This document shows, piece after piece, positions 45,960 through 58,367 of a stretch of DNA of 64,000 nucleotides. The DNA comes from Apostichopus japonicus. Lineage: Eukaryota; Echinodermata; Holothuroidea; Aspidochirotida; Stichopodidae. The notes beneath the pieces were generated by a model that did no database searches, had not been told where the DNA came from, and worked only from the letters and a program-made list of their open reading frames with translations. The stretch covers positions 26,585,666 through 26,649,665 of the forward strand of contig NC_092579.1 of the NCBI RefSeq assembly GCF_037975245.1, read 5' to 3'. The translations under genes were made by a program, and so were the position numbers. Each line of letters opens with the position of its first letter. The stretch's first letter is position 1.

Positions 45960-47097
45960 GCTTCTTTAGCCCTCAAGAGGGCGAATTGCCCTTTGCCCCC
46001 GTGTATTTCCGACGCTGGTCTGTGAATATATCGTGGTCATCTTGCCCTGTACATGATCGTGGAAGGTCTCCAGGGCACTGATGACTGCCATCATCTCCAG
46101 AATGTTGATGTGGAATGTTTCCTTTGTTGGGGACCACGTCCCCCAGGCAGTGCGGTTGCTCCAATGAGCCCCCCATCCGACGTCATTGGCAGCTCCGGTG
46201 AGAAGGGTATCCCCTGACTCCAATTGTCCGAGTCGAGCCACCATCGGAGGTGTTGGGTTATCTCCTCTGACCTGTGGATCGGTGTTGTATTGTCTGGATC
46301 TCTGGGGTTTGTGGATTCAGAAGGTGCAGTTCTAGGGATGAGTAACAACAGCCATGAGCCCCAGGACTCTGAGCCACGTCAGTGTTGGTACAGTTGGTGA
46401 CTCCTGGTGCGAGATGATTTGCTGCATGGTTGTCCTGACTGAATTGATCCTCTCTTCTGAGGGTCCGGGAATCCCGGCGGAAAAATCCAATATCGCCCCA
46501 AGGAACTGAATCGTCTGGGTTGGAGTTGGTAGGGACTCTTTCCTGTGAAGGTAAGCGTCCCGTAAGTCTACGGTCGCTGCCCACATGCCCTTTCCGAGCA
46601 GGGGTAAAACTAGATTTCAGGTTTCCATGCGGGAGTGTTTTGGCCTGATATATTTTGAGTTCAGGGGTTTTAGGTTTAGAATGGGACGTTTTTTTGTCGG
46701 AAAGAATGAGGACCGGAAGAGCAATTGCCTTCTTGGCCAGCAGGGCCAAAATCTTGTTAAACGTTTGACTGGGTCTGTGGGTGTAGGCATCTGCCTTACT
46801 CCACCCCTGAAAGGCGGGCTGAAGGAGAATTCTATGTTGTAACCATGTTTGACTGTGTCCAACACCCGCTTGTCCCTGCCTATGAATTCCCATTGCTGGG
46901 TGAAGTTTGCAAGTTTCCCCCCACCTGCGGAATTGCCAAGATGATGTGGGCACTCCTAGGGCTGGAGAGCAAACGACGATCGGGTGGAGGAGTAGTCGTT
47001 GTCTCATCGGCAAGTAGGTGCCAGGCCTTGCCTGATCCTCTAGGCGCCCAGGGACAGGTACTGAAAAACCCCGAATTTGAGAAAGACTAACTCTCAA
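45960..47097 (-). pseudogene. DIRS-like retrotransposon fragment (RT and RNase H), dead
   Basis: On the minus strand, in shifting frames: GYNIEFSFSPPFRGG, then RPILNLKPLNSKYIRPKHSR with MET (46617-46700), WAATVDLRDAYLH (about 46550), FLGAILDFSAGIPGPSEER (about 46490), then an RNase H region VGWGAHWSNRTAWGTWSPTK and HINILEMMAVISALETF (about 46040-46190). This order and wording match DIRS-type pol. The stretch that should hold the YxDD box between DAYLH and FLGA is missing. The usual TDAS-like aspartate reads TGAA, and the final TDN motif is lost by a shift. It is inactive. No split direct repeats or tyrosine recombinase are seen nearby. Confidence 0.75.
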
Positions 47098-48160
47098 AGC
47101 TTAACTAAACAAACGTAAACTAACAAGAGAACGGGAGATAACAAGGGGAGGGAAGTAAGCTAACAGGGAGTAGAGATACATAACATTACCTAGCAAAGCA
47201 CCCACTATGGGCTCGCGGCCTACAGAATACGCTACGAAAGTGGACTAAACAAAACTAAACAAAGCACAAGTTGAAAAAGAACACAAGAGAGCGATAGGGG
47301 AGAGAGAATAATGAAGGAAAAATAAAAAAAAACATGAATATGAAACATGAAAATACAACGATATGTCTGTTGCGTGGGAAAATGACGGGAAACAAGCTAA
47401 GCAGTTCCGGAACTGCTTCCCCCGCAAAAGAAAACTTAAGGGCGGAAACGCTCTAGGAAAACAGTCCCCAAAAACCCTCCCTTTCAATAAAAAGGATACT
47501 TATCGGGCTGTAGAAAGACTGTAAACACTCCTTGGAATCCAAGGAAAGAAAACTTCCAACCATCGCGAAATACCAAAGACGAAGTCCAAGGAAAAACTTT
47601 TCCACAAGAAAATCTGTGTGAGACACTTTGAATGGTAGAATGAGAAGGAAGGACAGTGACCGGGGGGTCCGGTCATAGAGGGCGCACAGTGTTATTACTT
47701 TACCAGGACTTCATAGGCATGGTAGAACGAGGTGCTAAGGTTGTGAGGAGACACGTAAGCATGGAGCAAAGCAAATATTCAAACAAGTAAGTTTTGGAAG
47801 GTTAGGAATTGTGCTAAGTTTTATTCTTTCCATGTTTTTGAAACAACTTTGTTCACCATACACTAGGTGCACTATAGTGATGATGAAAGGGGTGCCTTCA
47901 CCTACCTCAGTATTTGGGTAAGTTATGAGATGGTGAAAGGTGGATGTGGACGTTGACTGGCAGTCCCTGTAGCAGGAATGTGTGTGACAATTACATGCCT
48001 GCCTCATAACTCTCTGAACCCTTATCGAAAAGAGAGATGTATATATTCAAACACATTAGAGCAAGCAAACTCAGTGCTCGCATAATAATTATGATGGAAT
48101 CATCATGTGTGTAAACCGAAACTTATTCTTTGCTTTCATTATAGCTGGTTTTCATCTTCC
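47098..48160. other. DIRS-adjacent and intronic DNA
   Basis: 47100-47700 may be further remains of the same retroelement but shows no protein signal. Upstream of 48162 are AG acceptors (48144 and 48162) for the exon starting the plus-strand gene. Confidence 0.35.
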
Positions 48161-48179
48161 AGAAAATGCTTTGCCAACC

Positions 48180-48652
48180 ATGTCAGCAACTTCTAACCTC
48201 AAAGTTGGACAGCTTCTCTTTGAACCCAAACCACCTGGCGGTACCTCCCAGAACAGAGGGAGTCCTTTAAATAGGAGACGAGTTCAGAGTGCCAAAGAGA
48301 GATTATGGAAGAATGTTCAGAAAGACGGTCTGAGAGAACGACCAAGGTCAGCGGCGTACTCCTGCGAGAAGACAAACACTTCAAAACCACCCTCGGGAAA
48401 GTTTTTAAGACTATTGACCGGTCAGAATGTTAGTCTCAACCTCGGAATTAACACAGCTAGTGAAAAGAAAGAAGCTACAAACAAGTCTACCTTGTCAGTT
48501 TCATCTGAACTTGAAGGAGAAACATCAAAGTCTAATCTGGCTGTGAAATCATCACAAGAACACAGGCACAACAACAGTGGTCAAAGTTTTGAAGTTCCTG
48601 TTGGTATTGCAGCCTTGAAGCCGTGGCTCACACCCAATGTTGATCAAAGCTT
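48180..48652 (+). CDS. Unidentified plus-strand gene, first coding exon
   Basis: ATG at 48180 (AACCATGTC) follows acceptors at 48144 (TTTCATTATAG) and 48162 (TTTTCATCTTCCAG), so a 5' UTR exon lies upstream. It reads MSATSNLKVGQLLFEPKPPG, GTSQNRGSPLNRRRVQSAKE, RLWKNVQKDGLRERPRSAAY, a Ser/Lys-rich linker, and ends PWLTPNVDQS plus two bases before donor GTAAGT. The RVQSA and RPRSA motifs recall ciliary or microtubule-associated proteins, but this is a loose likeness. With the six exons that follow, all phases agree and give 320 codons without a stop. I do not recognise the family. The whole gene has mostly disordered, basic N-terminal and helical C-terminal character. Confidence 0.85.
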
Positions 48653-50226
48653 GTAAGTATAACTGTTCTATGTAACATTTTAATGTATATATTGTGTAGT
48701 AATGTGGGGAGACCCAATACATGTCAACTGTTCTGAAAGAAAAAAGAAATTCATAGGGAAATGAAATGAATTTAAATGGTTCTTGGTAAACGTCATTGTT
48801 TCATCCCCCCTCCACCCCAACAAAATATGCTAGAAAACAAACTAATGGTCACCCATGCTGAAACTTCTGTGAATTCAAATTCAAATCCTTTTTATACCTG
48901 ACTGAGATGTCGTTGGCAAAATTAACACCACTTAAAATATTTTGGAGGGTCATAACCTCTGGGAAAGTACATTTGGAAAGTTTTCACATGTTTTGCTTTA
49001 AGATGCTACCATTTGAGGCCAATATAGTGACTTTTTATAATGGATTAAATTTAGCTAATGCCTGCACAGTCCTACACCTGACCATGAGCTGTAACTAAAC
49101 ATTATGCTGTACCTTGACAAACTTGTATAAACTGTTTGTGATTCAGAGCATCCTATTACTCTACTACAGTATTCCAGCTGTGTGTAGTTGGTAAGCGAGA
49201 GAAATTCAATACAGAGCTCTTAGCCATTAGAAAATTACCCACAATTATCAACTTCAAACCTCCAATGACCTGCAGTAAGTGTATTATATGGAAATTAACA
49301 CAATTCCTCGTAAATTTTCTTCACGGCAGTGGTTATTGTGAACGAACAGAATTTTGAGTGGGCTTTCTAAATATAGTGAACATACCTTCCAGGTTTCCCT
49401 GTACGAAAAGAAAATAGAAAAGACGATATACTTCCTGTCCTGAAAACATAAATTTATTTAGGGTTTGGTGGTCTAATTTGTAGTCTAGTTCTCTGAGAAT
49501 TGGATTGTGCAAACCTTAAGGTCATCTTTATAATCTGTAATTTACTGTCAAATTCAGAGCTTAATTTATTGTAGTTTCAACAATTTAGTCTCGATTTGTC
49601 AGTCTGGTCTCAAAGCTTTACATCAAGCCAAGAGCAGCACACTTTTCATTTGAGGCTAATGCCTTCCATAGATTGAATTTTTAATACTTTAGTTCTATTT
49701 GTTTGCAAAATTTAACCATCATACTTTGCTTCTGTCACAGAGGTGAGGCTTAAGGTGTAGCCTTACAAGCCTAAACATAGCCTTATAACTAGGGCTGCAA
49801 AAAAAAATGATTAATAAATAGTAACAACTCAACCAAAACATGTTCTCTGAACTAATAGTAGGGCACCCTTGGATAACATTCAACACCATTGTTGCTTGTC
49901 AAATCTGTAACACCTTGTAAATGTGACATTTGGGGAGCCCTGTAAAAGTCTTTGTTTTCCCACGTATCGCTGTGTTGCATCTGTGGAATATATATATATA
50001 ATGGTCTGTGCATTAGACTACACAGTTCAGTCACTTTAACTGAGGAACCTCAGAGGCGCTTAAAGGAGCATTTCCCAAAACTTGCAATATGGACTAAAAC
50101 ATTTTTTTTTAAATATCAAGATGAGTTTTAGTAAGGGTGTGGTGTTTGTGAACACATAATTAAGATCTGTTGTTTGTTGTTACGGCAGGATAAATTGGTT
50201 CATTTGTGTTTTTACTTCACTGCTAG
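48653..50226. other. Intron 1 of the plus-strand gene
   Basis: No element is recognised apart from a short TA run near 49990-50000. Confidence 0.5.
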
Positions 50227-50365
50227 GATTGGAATAGATCCAGACACTTGTTTAGTATTCTTGCCATCCATGACGAATTATGATGATTTACCAGTGGTTC
50301 CTCCCGTCCAAGATGCCGCGGATCGACTTCGATATACAAAGACGATCAAAGAACAGAAACCATTC
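50227..50365 (+). CDS. Unidentified plus-strand gene, exon 2
   Basis: Acceptor TTCACTGCTAG; donor TTC|GTAAGT. One base completes Leu, then 46 codons: IGIDPDTCLVFLPSMTNYDD, LPVVPPVQDAADRLRYTKTI, KEQKPF. It ends on a codon boundary. Confidence 0.87.
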
Positions 50366-50691
50366 GTAAGTGACTTGTTTTTATCACACATCTGTACCAA
50401 AAAAAGAATTCTTATTTGGTAATTTGAAGAGAAATACCTGTGTTAAATCATGCAGTTTTGTTTGCTGTGTAAATTTTCTCACCATTAAAATTGTGTTCAA
50501 GATTGAACAGCAAATAATAATATTTGACTTCATTTGTCTTTTGCTGAAAATGGCTATCTCTGGTATATGTACAATTATAGAAAATTGTTTTGTTAGTGAG
50601 TTTCATAACGTTGCAACATAAGGTACAAATCTTGTCAAAGAGTGTGTTTCTTATATGGCAAATATCAACACTTGTCCCAGACCTACATGTG

Positions 50692-50928
50692 TGGTCCTTC
50701 CACACTTTCATCATAGCAGATGCACTTAGCCTAGCCTGCTTTGCATCCTTCCACACTTTCATCAGATGCACTAAGCCTATCCTGCTTTGCATCCTTCCAC
50801 ACTTTCATCATATGCACTAAGCCTATCCTGCTTTGCATACTTCCACACTTTCATCATATGCACTAAGCCTATCCTGCTTTGCATACTTCCACACTTTCAT
50901 CATAGCAGATTTGCCTAGCCTGCTTTGC
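50692..50928. repeat. 46-bp tandem repeat, five units
   Basis: CTTCCACACTTTCATCATAT, GCACTAAGCCTATCCTGC and TTTGCAT recur five times. First and last units carry a short CATAGCAGAT variant. Intronic. Confidence 0.9.
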
Positions 50929-51064
50929 ATATGAAAACTGGGACTGAACAGAATAATGTAGTTTTCACATTTGGTGTTACAACAAAACAGTCTTGAAGAC
51001 TCAGAAATTTCTGTCCTCATAAAATACTACGGTTGGTGTGTAAGAAACAGCTACACATATGTGG

Positions 51065-52778
51065 ACAGCTTTGATTCAGATTCAGATTCTCTTTATTACA
51101 TCCCAAGCTGGGCAATTGATTGCTCACAATATAAAACATACGTACAGTACATAAAATACACACAAAATATATCAGACTCTCAAATACTAAGACATAAGAC
51201 TTAAAACAAAGCTGGCAAGATATGTAAAAATGGTAAAATACAAAATACAGTAAAACAGCACCAGAGATAGTTGTGAAACATTGGATTGCACAATGAGCAA
51301 GATTACTGACCTAACGAGTAAAAGATTCATTATGAAGTTTAATACAACGAGGGATAAAGGAGGATTTGTAACGATTCGTAACGGCACGGGGTAGTCTCAT
51401 CCGCCCACTGCGGGGTATTATTGCACTTTCCAAATTAATGTGTAGAGGGTGGCTACTGTTGTTGAGAGCCCCAGCAAGTTTACTTTGAAGGTGAAGATGA
51501 TATGAGGTATTCACTGACTGGCTTATAATAGAATCTATTCGTTTTCTGTCGGTACCATTGACATTACCTCCACAACGATTAATGCAATATGACCACACAC
51601 TGAAAATCACAGAATTGTAGAAAATAGAAAGAATGTTTCTACTGATGTTGAAGGTGTTCATGTTCCGCAAGCAATAGAGTCTTGGATTGATCCGTCTTAC
51701 CAAATAATCAATGTGGTCATGCCAATTCAGCTGATCATCCAAAACTACGCCAAGGTACTTATAGGACGAGACACGGTTTACAGCCAGGTCTTTGATAACA
51801 ACAGGAGGAGGTTCATGATCTCCTTTCCTAAAATCAATCACCATTTCCTTTGTCTTCTCCACGTTAAGCTCAAGGAAATTTTGATCACAGTAGTCTACAA
51901 ACCAATTTATTTGAGACAAATATTCACCTCCATCATCTCTTGTAATCAAACCCACTAATGCAGTATCATCAGCAAATTTAATTAGAGGGCAGCTGTCATG
52001 TGATGATCTAGCATCTGAAGTATAAACAGTGAATAAAAACGGGGCAAGAACAGTTCCCTGTGGTGCACCAGTGCTCGAAACTAATGTGTTGGACACACAG
52101 TTGGACTGGTTGATCCTAACATACAGCGACCGATTAGTGAGATAATTGAATAACCATGTGACCAGGTTATGCGGGACGTTCATGTTTAGCAACTTATGTA
52201 CCAAAACATGTGGTTGGATCGTGTTGAATGCAGAGGAAAAGTCAAAATATGTAATTCTAGCAGAATGACCTGCATTTGACTTTTCCAGATGGGAATACAC
52301 TTTCTCTAAGCAATAAAGAATTGCGTCCTCAGTATTGCGCTTTGCACGATAAGCAAATTGCAGCGGATCAAGGTGTTCACTCACTAAGGGTTTTATGTAC
52401 CTTAACACAATGCGCTCGCAGGATTTCATCGCAACAGAAGTCCGGGCCACAGGCCGGAGGTCATTCATGCATGTGATGTTTGCCTTCTTTGGCACAGGAA
52501 TGATACATGACTGTTTCAACAATGCGGGAATTGTTTTCTGTCTAAATGAAAGGTTAAAACTAAACGTAAAAATGTAGGCCAGCTGATTGGTGCAGTATTT
52601 CAATACCCGGGGACTAAGCTGGTCTGGACCAGCAGCCTTTGCAGCACTCAGGCCAGCAAATTCTTTACGAACATCGTCTTCAGCAACATTTAAACATTGA
52701 CCTTCTTGCATAGCAATTTGTGTTGATACTGGCTTTATATCATTGAAGTAGTCATTGTCATTAAACTGTTGGGCTTAG
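51065..52778 (-). mobile_element. Rex1/CR1-like LINE, 5'-truncated, antisense in an intron
   Basis: A long RT ORF (51311-52778) plus a 240-bp 3' UTR ending in CAGATTCAGATTCTC-type repeats (minus strand GAATCTGAATC). Non-LTR elements of this group end in short repeats rather than poly-A. The 5' end is cut at about 52778, consistent with truncated reverse transcription. It lies antisense to the host gene, between its exons 2 and 3. Confidence 0.88.
51311..52778 (-). CDS. Reverse transcriptase of the Rex1/CR1-like LINE (partial, open)
   Basis: Open from just after a stop at about 52778, with the first ATG at 52711, to a stop at 51311: 466 residues from the ATG. RT blocks in order: AAKAAGPDQLSPRVLKYC, CIIPVPKKANITCMNDLRPV, DPLQFAYRAKRNTEDAI, YFDFSSAFNTIQPHVL, STGAPQGTVLAPFLFTVY, the catalytic KFADDTALVG (about residue 240), NFLELNVEKTKEMVIDFR, SSYKYLGVVLDDQLNWHDHI, and a thumb/C-terminal region. 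The endonuclease domain and start of RT are missing through 5' truncation. No stops interrupt the remaining frame, so the insertion looks young. Clade is judged by motif wording. Confidence 0.9.
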
Positions 52779-53731
52779 TTTTAAGATATTTGAACCTTAT
52801 TCAGTAGAAGAAAAACTTGATAGAGTTTGTAACAGACACTAGTAAACCTGATTGAATCTGGTAGGTTGCTGGTTTCCTTCATGAAACACATACTACTGTA
52901 GCATTGATTTGCATTGTCTTCATGCCAATATTGTAGAAGGGCTCTCATACTCTCATGATCAGATTGAAATCAGTGATGGCCTCTAATCTAATAAATCCTT
53001 ATCTCAGATTTTAAAATCCTCCTTTTACCGGTCTCAACCATCATCACGTTTCTTAAAGCTTGCGCAAGCTCATCTTGAGATTTTTACTCAATGATGGCCT
53101 CAGATAATCTTATTATCTCCAATGTTAGTAATTTACTCGTGCTGTAGTCTCGATCGTCAACAGTATGTCCCTTACAGCTCTGCTTTTTGCATCAAATTAG
53201 CCACAAATCTGATGCTACCATCCTAAAAGCCTGGAAGGTTAAAGATAATTGATAACAGCTAATTCCATCTTCAGCCACAATGCATATATAAATGATAAAG
53301 CCAAGTTTCAAACTTTCATACGTTATGAACTTATGAAGGGTGGAACGGTTAGTCTCTAGGCTAAGTGATACTTATTTGGTTTGATAAGTAATAGGCTTAC
53401 TTGCCCTCTGAAGTTGTTTGAAGATCTATTGTGTACTGGTAATGTATCCAACCAATAACGTAGCATTTTGTTTGAGTGTTTCTGAGTACGAGCATTATCA
53501 TGCTGTGTAAATATAATTAGCAGAGCTTGTGATTCCTTTACCTTTGTAGTTAGACATGTTTATATTTTGTGATGGCTTAGAAACCCCACTTTTATCTTTG
53601 TGTGGTGTTTGATAAAAAAGATTCAATGAAATGGAGCACCATCAGTAGAGAACTTAACTTCAAGTAACAAATTTGTCACTTGGTAAATTGGATTGAAAAA
53701 GGTCCTAATTTCATATTTTTCCATTTCACAG
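52779..53731. other. Intron 2 remainder
   Basis: Unique AT-rich sequence; nothing recognised. Confidence 0.45.
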
Positions 53732-53761
53732 GATCCCAAGAAGTTATTCCATTATGACGTG
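53732..53761 (+). CDS. Unidentified plus-strand gene, 30-nt micro-exon
   Basis: Acceptor CCATTTCACAG and donor GTG|GTGAGA bound exactly ten codons, DPKKLFHYDV, in phase with exons on both sides. Skipping it would keep the frame. Confidence 0.78.
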
Positions 53762-54970
53762 GTGAGATTTAACTTCTACATATTCTATAAAAAATAAAGT
53801 TAATAAAAATAAAGTGAAAATAAAGTTTCACTGCCTCCAACAAGCTGCAAGCAGCAGACATGTTATTAACACAGTAATTGACCATTTAATTGAGTAATTA
53901 TGATAGTTATTGATGAAAAAAGTAGCCATTATTCTGTAACATCCTATTTCAAAGCTGATTTCTTCTAAGAAGCTTGAGCTTCGATTTGATTTACTTTCTG
54001 AGGCTGAGAGTGAGTCCAATGTACATTACTTCTGATCTTGTCATCAAGTTCAAAAATTTCTGAAGCTAGTATAAGTATTTGTCACAAAGTAAAAGCTTGC
54101 CAGGATAAAAGCAATGAAAAATCTGTGACTTCAGGTACAAGTAATTTCAGGATTTTCCTGTTAATTAGGTACAGTAGAATAGTGCTGATTAATAAAATAT
54201 CACGCAAATCAAGGGTTACCGAACTTAACGTAGAATATGTATGTAAATACGGCATACTAGGTGGATAGAGGTATGATATAATGTCTTATCTCTCGTTACT
54301 AGCTCTAAACAATAAACAATAGAAAGGGAGTGGGTGGTGTATTTTATAGGCACTGATCACCCAATCCTTGACCGAGAGGTGTTCATCTGCCATCTGGATG
54401 CCCGAACTGTTCTGAAATCTCTGGATGCTTTCAGTTTAGGTCATGTATAGTGCATACCTCCAACCGCACCGCTTAGGTGTGCTTCTGGGATGAGGGGGCC
54501 AGCAACCCCCCACCCGTCAGTAGTTCCTAAGCTGCTGTGAACCACTGATTGGCCCATGTGGATTTCTCTTAAAGTGCCTGACAGCCTAAATATTAGCTCT
54601 TGACTTATGTCAATCTTCATGGGCTATTGTTCACTCTAGCTTTTATAAAACACAAAAAAACACCAATTCATGAATGAAGAAAGGGTGAGTAACCATTGAA
54701 TTTGCATTCCAAGAGTTTGCCACATTAATGCTATGTTTATCTAAATAAATCACCATCTATACAACATTCCACCATACCTCTGTGTATGGATGCAATATCA
54801 AAGGTGAAATAGAAGATGAATTGTTACCATCTGACAGTATATATACTTTATTAGTTACACTTTAAAAGAAGTTGTTTTAAAAAAAAAAGTGGACATAATT
54901 TTCAACTGTTTATATTAAATTATATTAAATTAAATTATATCAAGTGCTTGAATCCCTCTCATCTTTTCAG
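53762..54970. other. Intron 3
   Basis: No element is recognised. An alternating AATTATATTAAATTA stretch lies near 54910-54940. Confidence 0.45.
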
Positions 54971-55083
54971 TTGAAGAACCGACCACATTCGGCTGACCAT
55001 GTCTGCAATCATAAAAGAGTGGACGAACCGACAGAGATACAGAGAATATACGGAGAGAATGGGAAGCTGCTATATGATGGCAG
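54971..55083 (+). CDS. Unidentified plus-strand gene, exon 4
   Basis: Acceptor ATCTTTTCAG; donor GGCAG|GTAAAT. It has 37 codons plus two bases: LKNRPHSADHVCNHKRVDEP, TEIQRIYGENGKLLYDG. The RPHSA word echoes the RVQSA and RPRSA words of the first exon. Confidence 0.86.
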
Positions 55084-55959
55084 GTAAATACTGTGTAGCA
55101 GCCATAATATTGCATTCTGTGTATATATAAATGCTAATAAAATTGATATAAGAATTTTGGAACCATTGTTTAACAGAGTTCAACCATGTTTAACCTTGTG
55201 TGTAGATTCGCTAAGTAGTGTTTAGTAGGTATGCTGAATATTTCTTTCATCAAATGTTCCATACTTTGTTTCATTTATTTACCTCTGAATGTTAGAAACC
55301 AAATTTACAAAGCTTTGAAAAATTGAAAGTAGAGGATTTGCTTGTGACAGAAAGTTCAAAAGAGGCTGATCCAACAAGCAAAACATGTGCTACTGGAATA
55401 TTTCTTGTTGGATTCTTCAAAGGAAGCAATCCATTGGGGCTTTCTTGAAAGGAGAATTGATTCTTCAAAGCCTTTGGATCCCATTTTCTTATTCTTGTCT
55501 TCCTCGCATGTGTGCAGCCAACCACATAACGAAAACAGACATTCAAATGTCCACCAGTTATTTTCTCTCTAGAGGAGAAAATGTTTGTGTTGCCAGATTC
55601 CCATGGGGGACTTCATTACTTCTCATTGGTGAATTGTAAAAACAGCTACTGTAGTTTATGATGGCTCGTTGATATTTTGTCAGTCCTTACATCTGGTTAA
55701 AAATCATATTAGATGAATATAAAATCAACGTAAAATTCTGTTTGGGGAAGTTATGGGGTGCATTGACTCTGAGAGACAATGACACATGATGTTAGTTGCA
55801 CTTTTGTGTTCTGTTGGTTTACTTTTATTTTTTCCTAAAGTTTACTTTTGTTTGTTTTAAACTCGAACAGAAATCCTGGTAAAAAAGTCTGTTTTTAAAG
55901 ATAACATGTCCAATGTTTGTGGTTTAAACTTTATGATTTCTGTTTTTTTTTTCTTCCAG
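55084..55959. other. Intron 4
   Basis: No exon, element or tandem repeat is recognised. Confidence 0.45.
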
Positions 55960-56030
55960 TGATTATCATCGCAACAGAACCAAATATGTTATAAAGAAAG
56001 AAATTGAAGACCTGGAAAGGTTACTTCAAG
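55960..56030 (+). CDS. Unidentified plus-strand gene, exon 5
   Basis: A long polypyrimidine acceptor (TTTTTTTTCTTCCAG) and donor CAAG|GTAAAA. One base completes Ser, then 23 codons DYHRNRTKYVIKKEIEDLER, LLQ and one base. It starts a helical, probably coiled-coil C-terminal part. Confidence 0.85.
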
Positions 56031-56394
56031 GTAAAATTCTGATACATTTTGTTGTTTACCTTTCAATCCATGGTTGCATTCTCATAATATCTGTGCATGT
56101 ATGGCATGATATAGCAACGTGTGGTAGACGATCACTGCGGTCCTTCTTGCTACTAGTGAAAACTGAAGAACCTTTAAAATTGACTTCATTTGACTGGTAC
56201 AATTAATATAAGTTTAGCCAGTAACCATATAAGCATTATCTTTCCTCTTTCATAACTTGTATAGGGCAAAAGGAAATAAAAAAAAAGAAAGAGCTATTTT
56301 TTGCATAAAGTTTACTACAAATAAGACATAAGATTAGATAAAATTATACTGGAATGCAAACCATGATAGGAACCTTTGTGGTTGTCCCATGATA

Positions 56395-56501
56395 TATTCA
56401 TGATGGTCCCATGATAGATGTTGATGGTTCTAATGTTAGATGCATGATGGTCCTATGATAGATGCATGATGGTCCCATGTTAGATGCATGATGGTCCCAT
56501 G
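56395..56501. repeat. 22-bp tandem repeat GATGGTCCCATGTTAGATGCAT, left half
   Basis: About five units here, and three to four more at 60875-60965. The hAT transposon at 56502-60874 was inserted into this array: joining the halves at one GTCCCATG restores the unit. Confidence 0.85.
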
Positions 56502-57156
56502 TAGGGCTGTAACGGTTAAACGGTTAACCGACCGAACGGCCGGATAAACGTCCGCCGTACATCGTATAAGTTTAACCGTTTTTGTAATGCCAATTACACA
56601 GTCGCTACGGCGCGTCTTCACATCACATTGTTCCCGAAATAGACCGCAGCAGTTGCTTGCCGAAAATCACGTAACAATGGCAAACTTTATCACGCATCCA
56701 TACAAAAGATTTTTAAGATCGGCGGTACGATTGAAGGGATTACCAAGCGGTAAGCGACCCGTGTAGCGCCTTTTGTTACCCCGTTCGACAATGCGACGAG
56801 ACTAAATCTAATCCTTTCAAATTTTGTGATCATTTTCACTATAATCTCGAAACCTCCGTAATTATCTCAACACCATTTTAATTGTCTACAAAGTCTGATA
56901 AGTAATTGACCACCAAGTCTGAAATACTCTTCGTAATCGGTAATCTTTTCGAACGTTCGAAACGTATACGAGGTTCTCTTTTATCAATTAATTACGAAGT
57001 CTGAAACACCCTTAGAAAGCGGTAACCTTTCAAAGATTTCTAATGATGTCGGAGGAAGATGAAAGGTTGTAGGAAGGATAAAAACAGGCACGAATTTTGA
57101 GGTTCTCATTGCAAGTCAATACTCTCAAGCTCAACTACATTCAAGAATATCTCAAC

Positions 57157-58233
57157 ATGCCTTCCAAAGTATGGAACTCTTTCGAGAAGTCAGGGCAGTC
57201 GTCGGTGAAGTGCAAGATCTGCGGCACCTTATTGAAGTACCTAGGAGGTTCGACTGGGTCAATGACCAATCATCTGAAATTCAGGCATCAGGTTGCAGAG
57301 AAGGCACCGTCATCAACTATGGACGCTTTCATCAACCGAACTGTCTGCAACCCGAAGAAAGCTGAGAGGCTCAACAACCTAGTCGTCGAAATGGTAGCCA
57401 AGGATGCGCTACCAGTCAGCTTCATCGAAGGAGATGGATTTCGTGCCCTCATGAAAGCCATCGAGCCAAGCTATGTGATACCATCAAGGAAGACCATTTC
57501 AGCGTTATTGAAAGCAAAGTATGAGGAAAAGAAGGCGACTTTGGAGACTGATTTGGAGAAGATTGCCTTCGTGTCCGTCACAACAGACTGTTGGACCTCT
57601 AGATCATCAGAGGGCTACATGACCGTCACAGCACATGGTTTAGATGGGGACTGGGTTAATCGGAGCTATGTCCTAGACACTACACCGGTTGTGAATCAAG
57701 AGGGTGGCCAGGACACAGTGGTACGCCACACTGCAGACGCCCTCACCACACAGATGTCCAGGATCGTCGAGGAATGGGGGTTGGAAGATAAACTTGATGC
57801 GATCGTCCACGACAACGCCAGTAATGTCGAACATTTAGGGGAATCCCTAGGAGTGGACGACGTTGCGTGTGCTGGACACACCCTACAGTTATGTGTTAAC
57901 AATGGATTTAAAGCTCATCCTCAAATCGGACGTTTGATTGCTTGTGGGAAGAAACTTGTTTCACATTTTCGAAAGAGTGTTAATGCTACAAAGGCTTTGG
58001 AAGTTAAGCAAGAACAGTTGGGTTTGCCTAAGCACAAACTTATTCAGAGTGTTTGCACCCGTTGGAACTCAGTTTTTGAAATGCTGAAAAGACTTATAGA
58101 ACAGCGTTGGGCAGTCTGTGCTATGCTCAGTGACCGTCACTTCACTCCTTTAACTAATGCGAGGAGTTTAGAAATTCGGGATGAAGACTGGAGGATTGCG
58201 GAGGAGCTGTTGGTTTGCCTGGAACCACTACAG
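57157..58233 (+). CDS. hAT transposase, exon 1 (BED finger and catalytic core)
   Basis: The transposase excises and inserts the element by hairpin chemistry in the nucleus. The first ATG in frame is at 57157 (CAACATGCC). The BED zinc finger is VWNSFEKSGQSSVKCKICGT...NHLKFRH with C19, C22, H39 and H44. The first catalytic Asp is in VSVTTDCWTSRS (D144) and the second in DAIVHDNASNV (D219). The hAT-specific CAGHTLQLCVN (C238, H241) and CTRWNSVFEML (W303) follow. Spacing between the two Asp (75) fits the hAT family. The exon ends CTACAG|GTAATA on a codon boundary. With the two exons below the protein is 580 residues, normal for ZBED-type hATs. Confidence 0.93.
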
Positions 58234-58367
58234 GTAATATTTTTTGCATTGATTTTTCCCCTTCCCAAATACTTTATAATATGCTTAGTCTGACAAACAT
58301 CTCCTAACAGAGTTCCAACACTCATAAGTGGTACTTTTTCTTGACTTAAAGAAAAAAATTGCATCTA

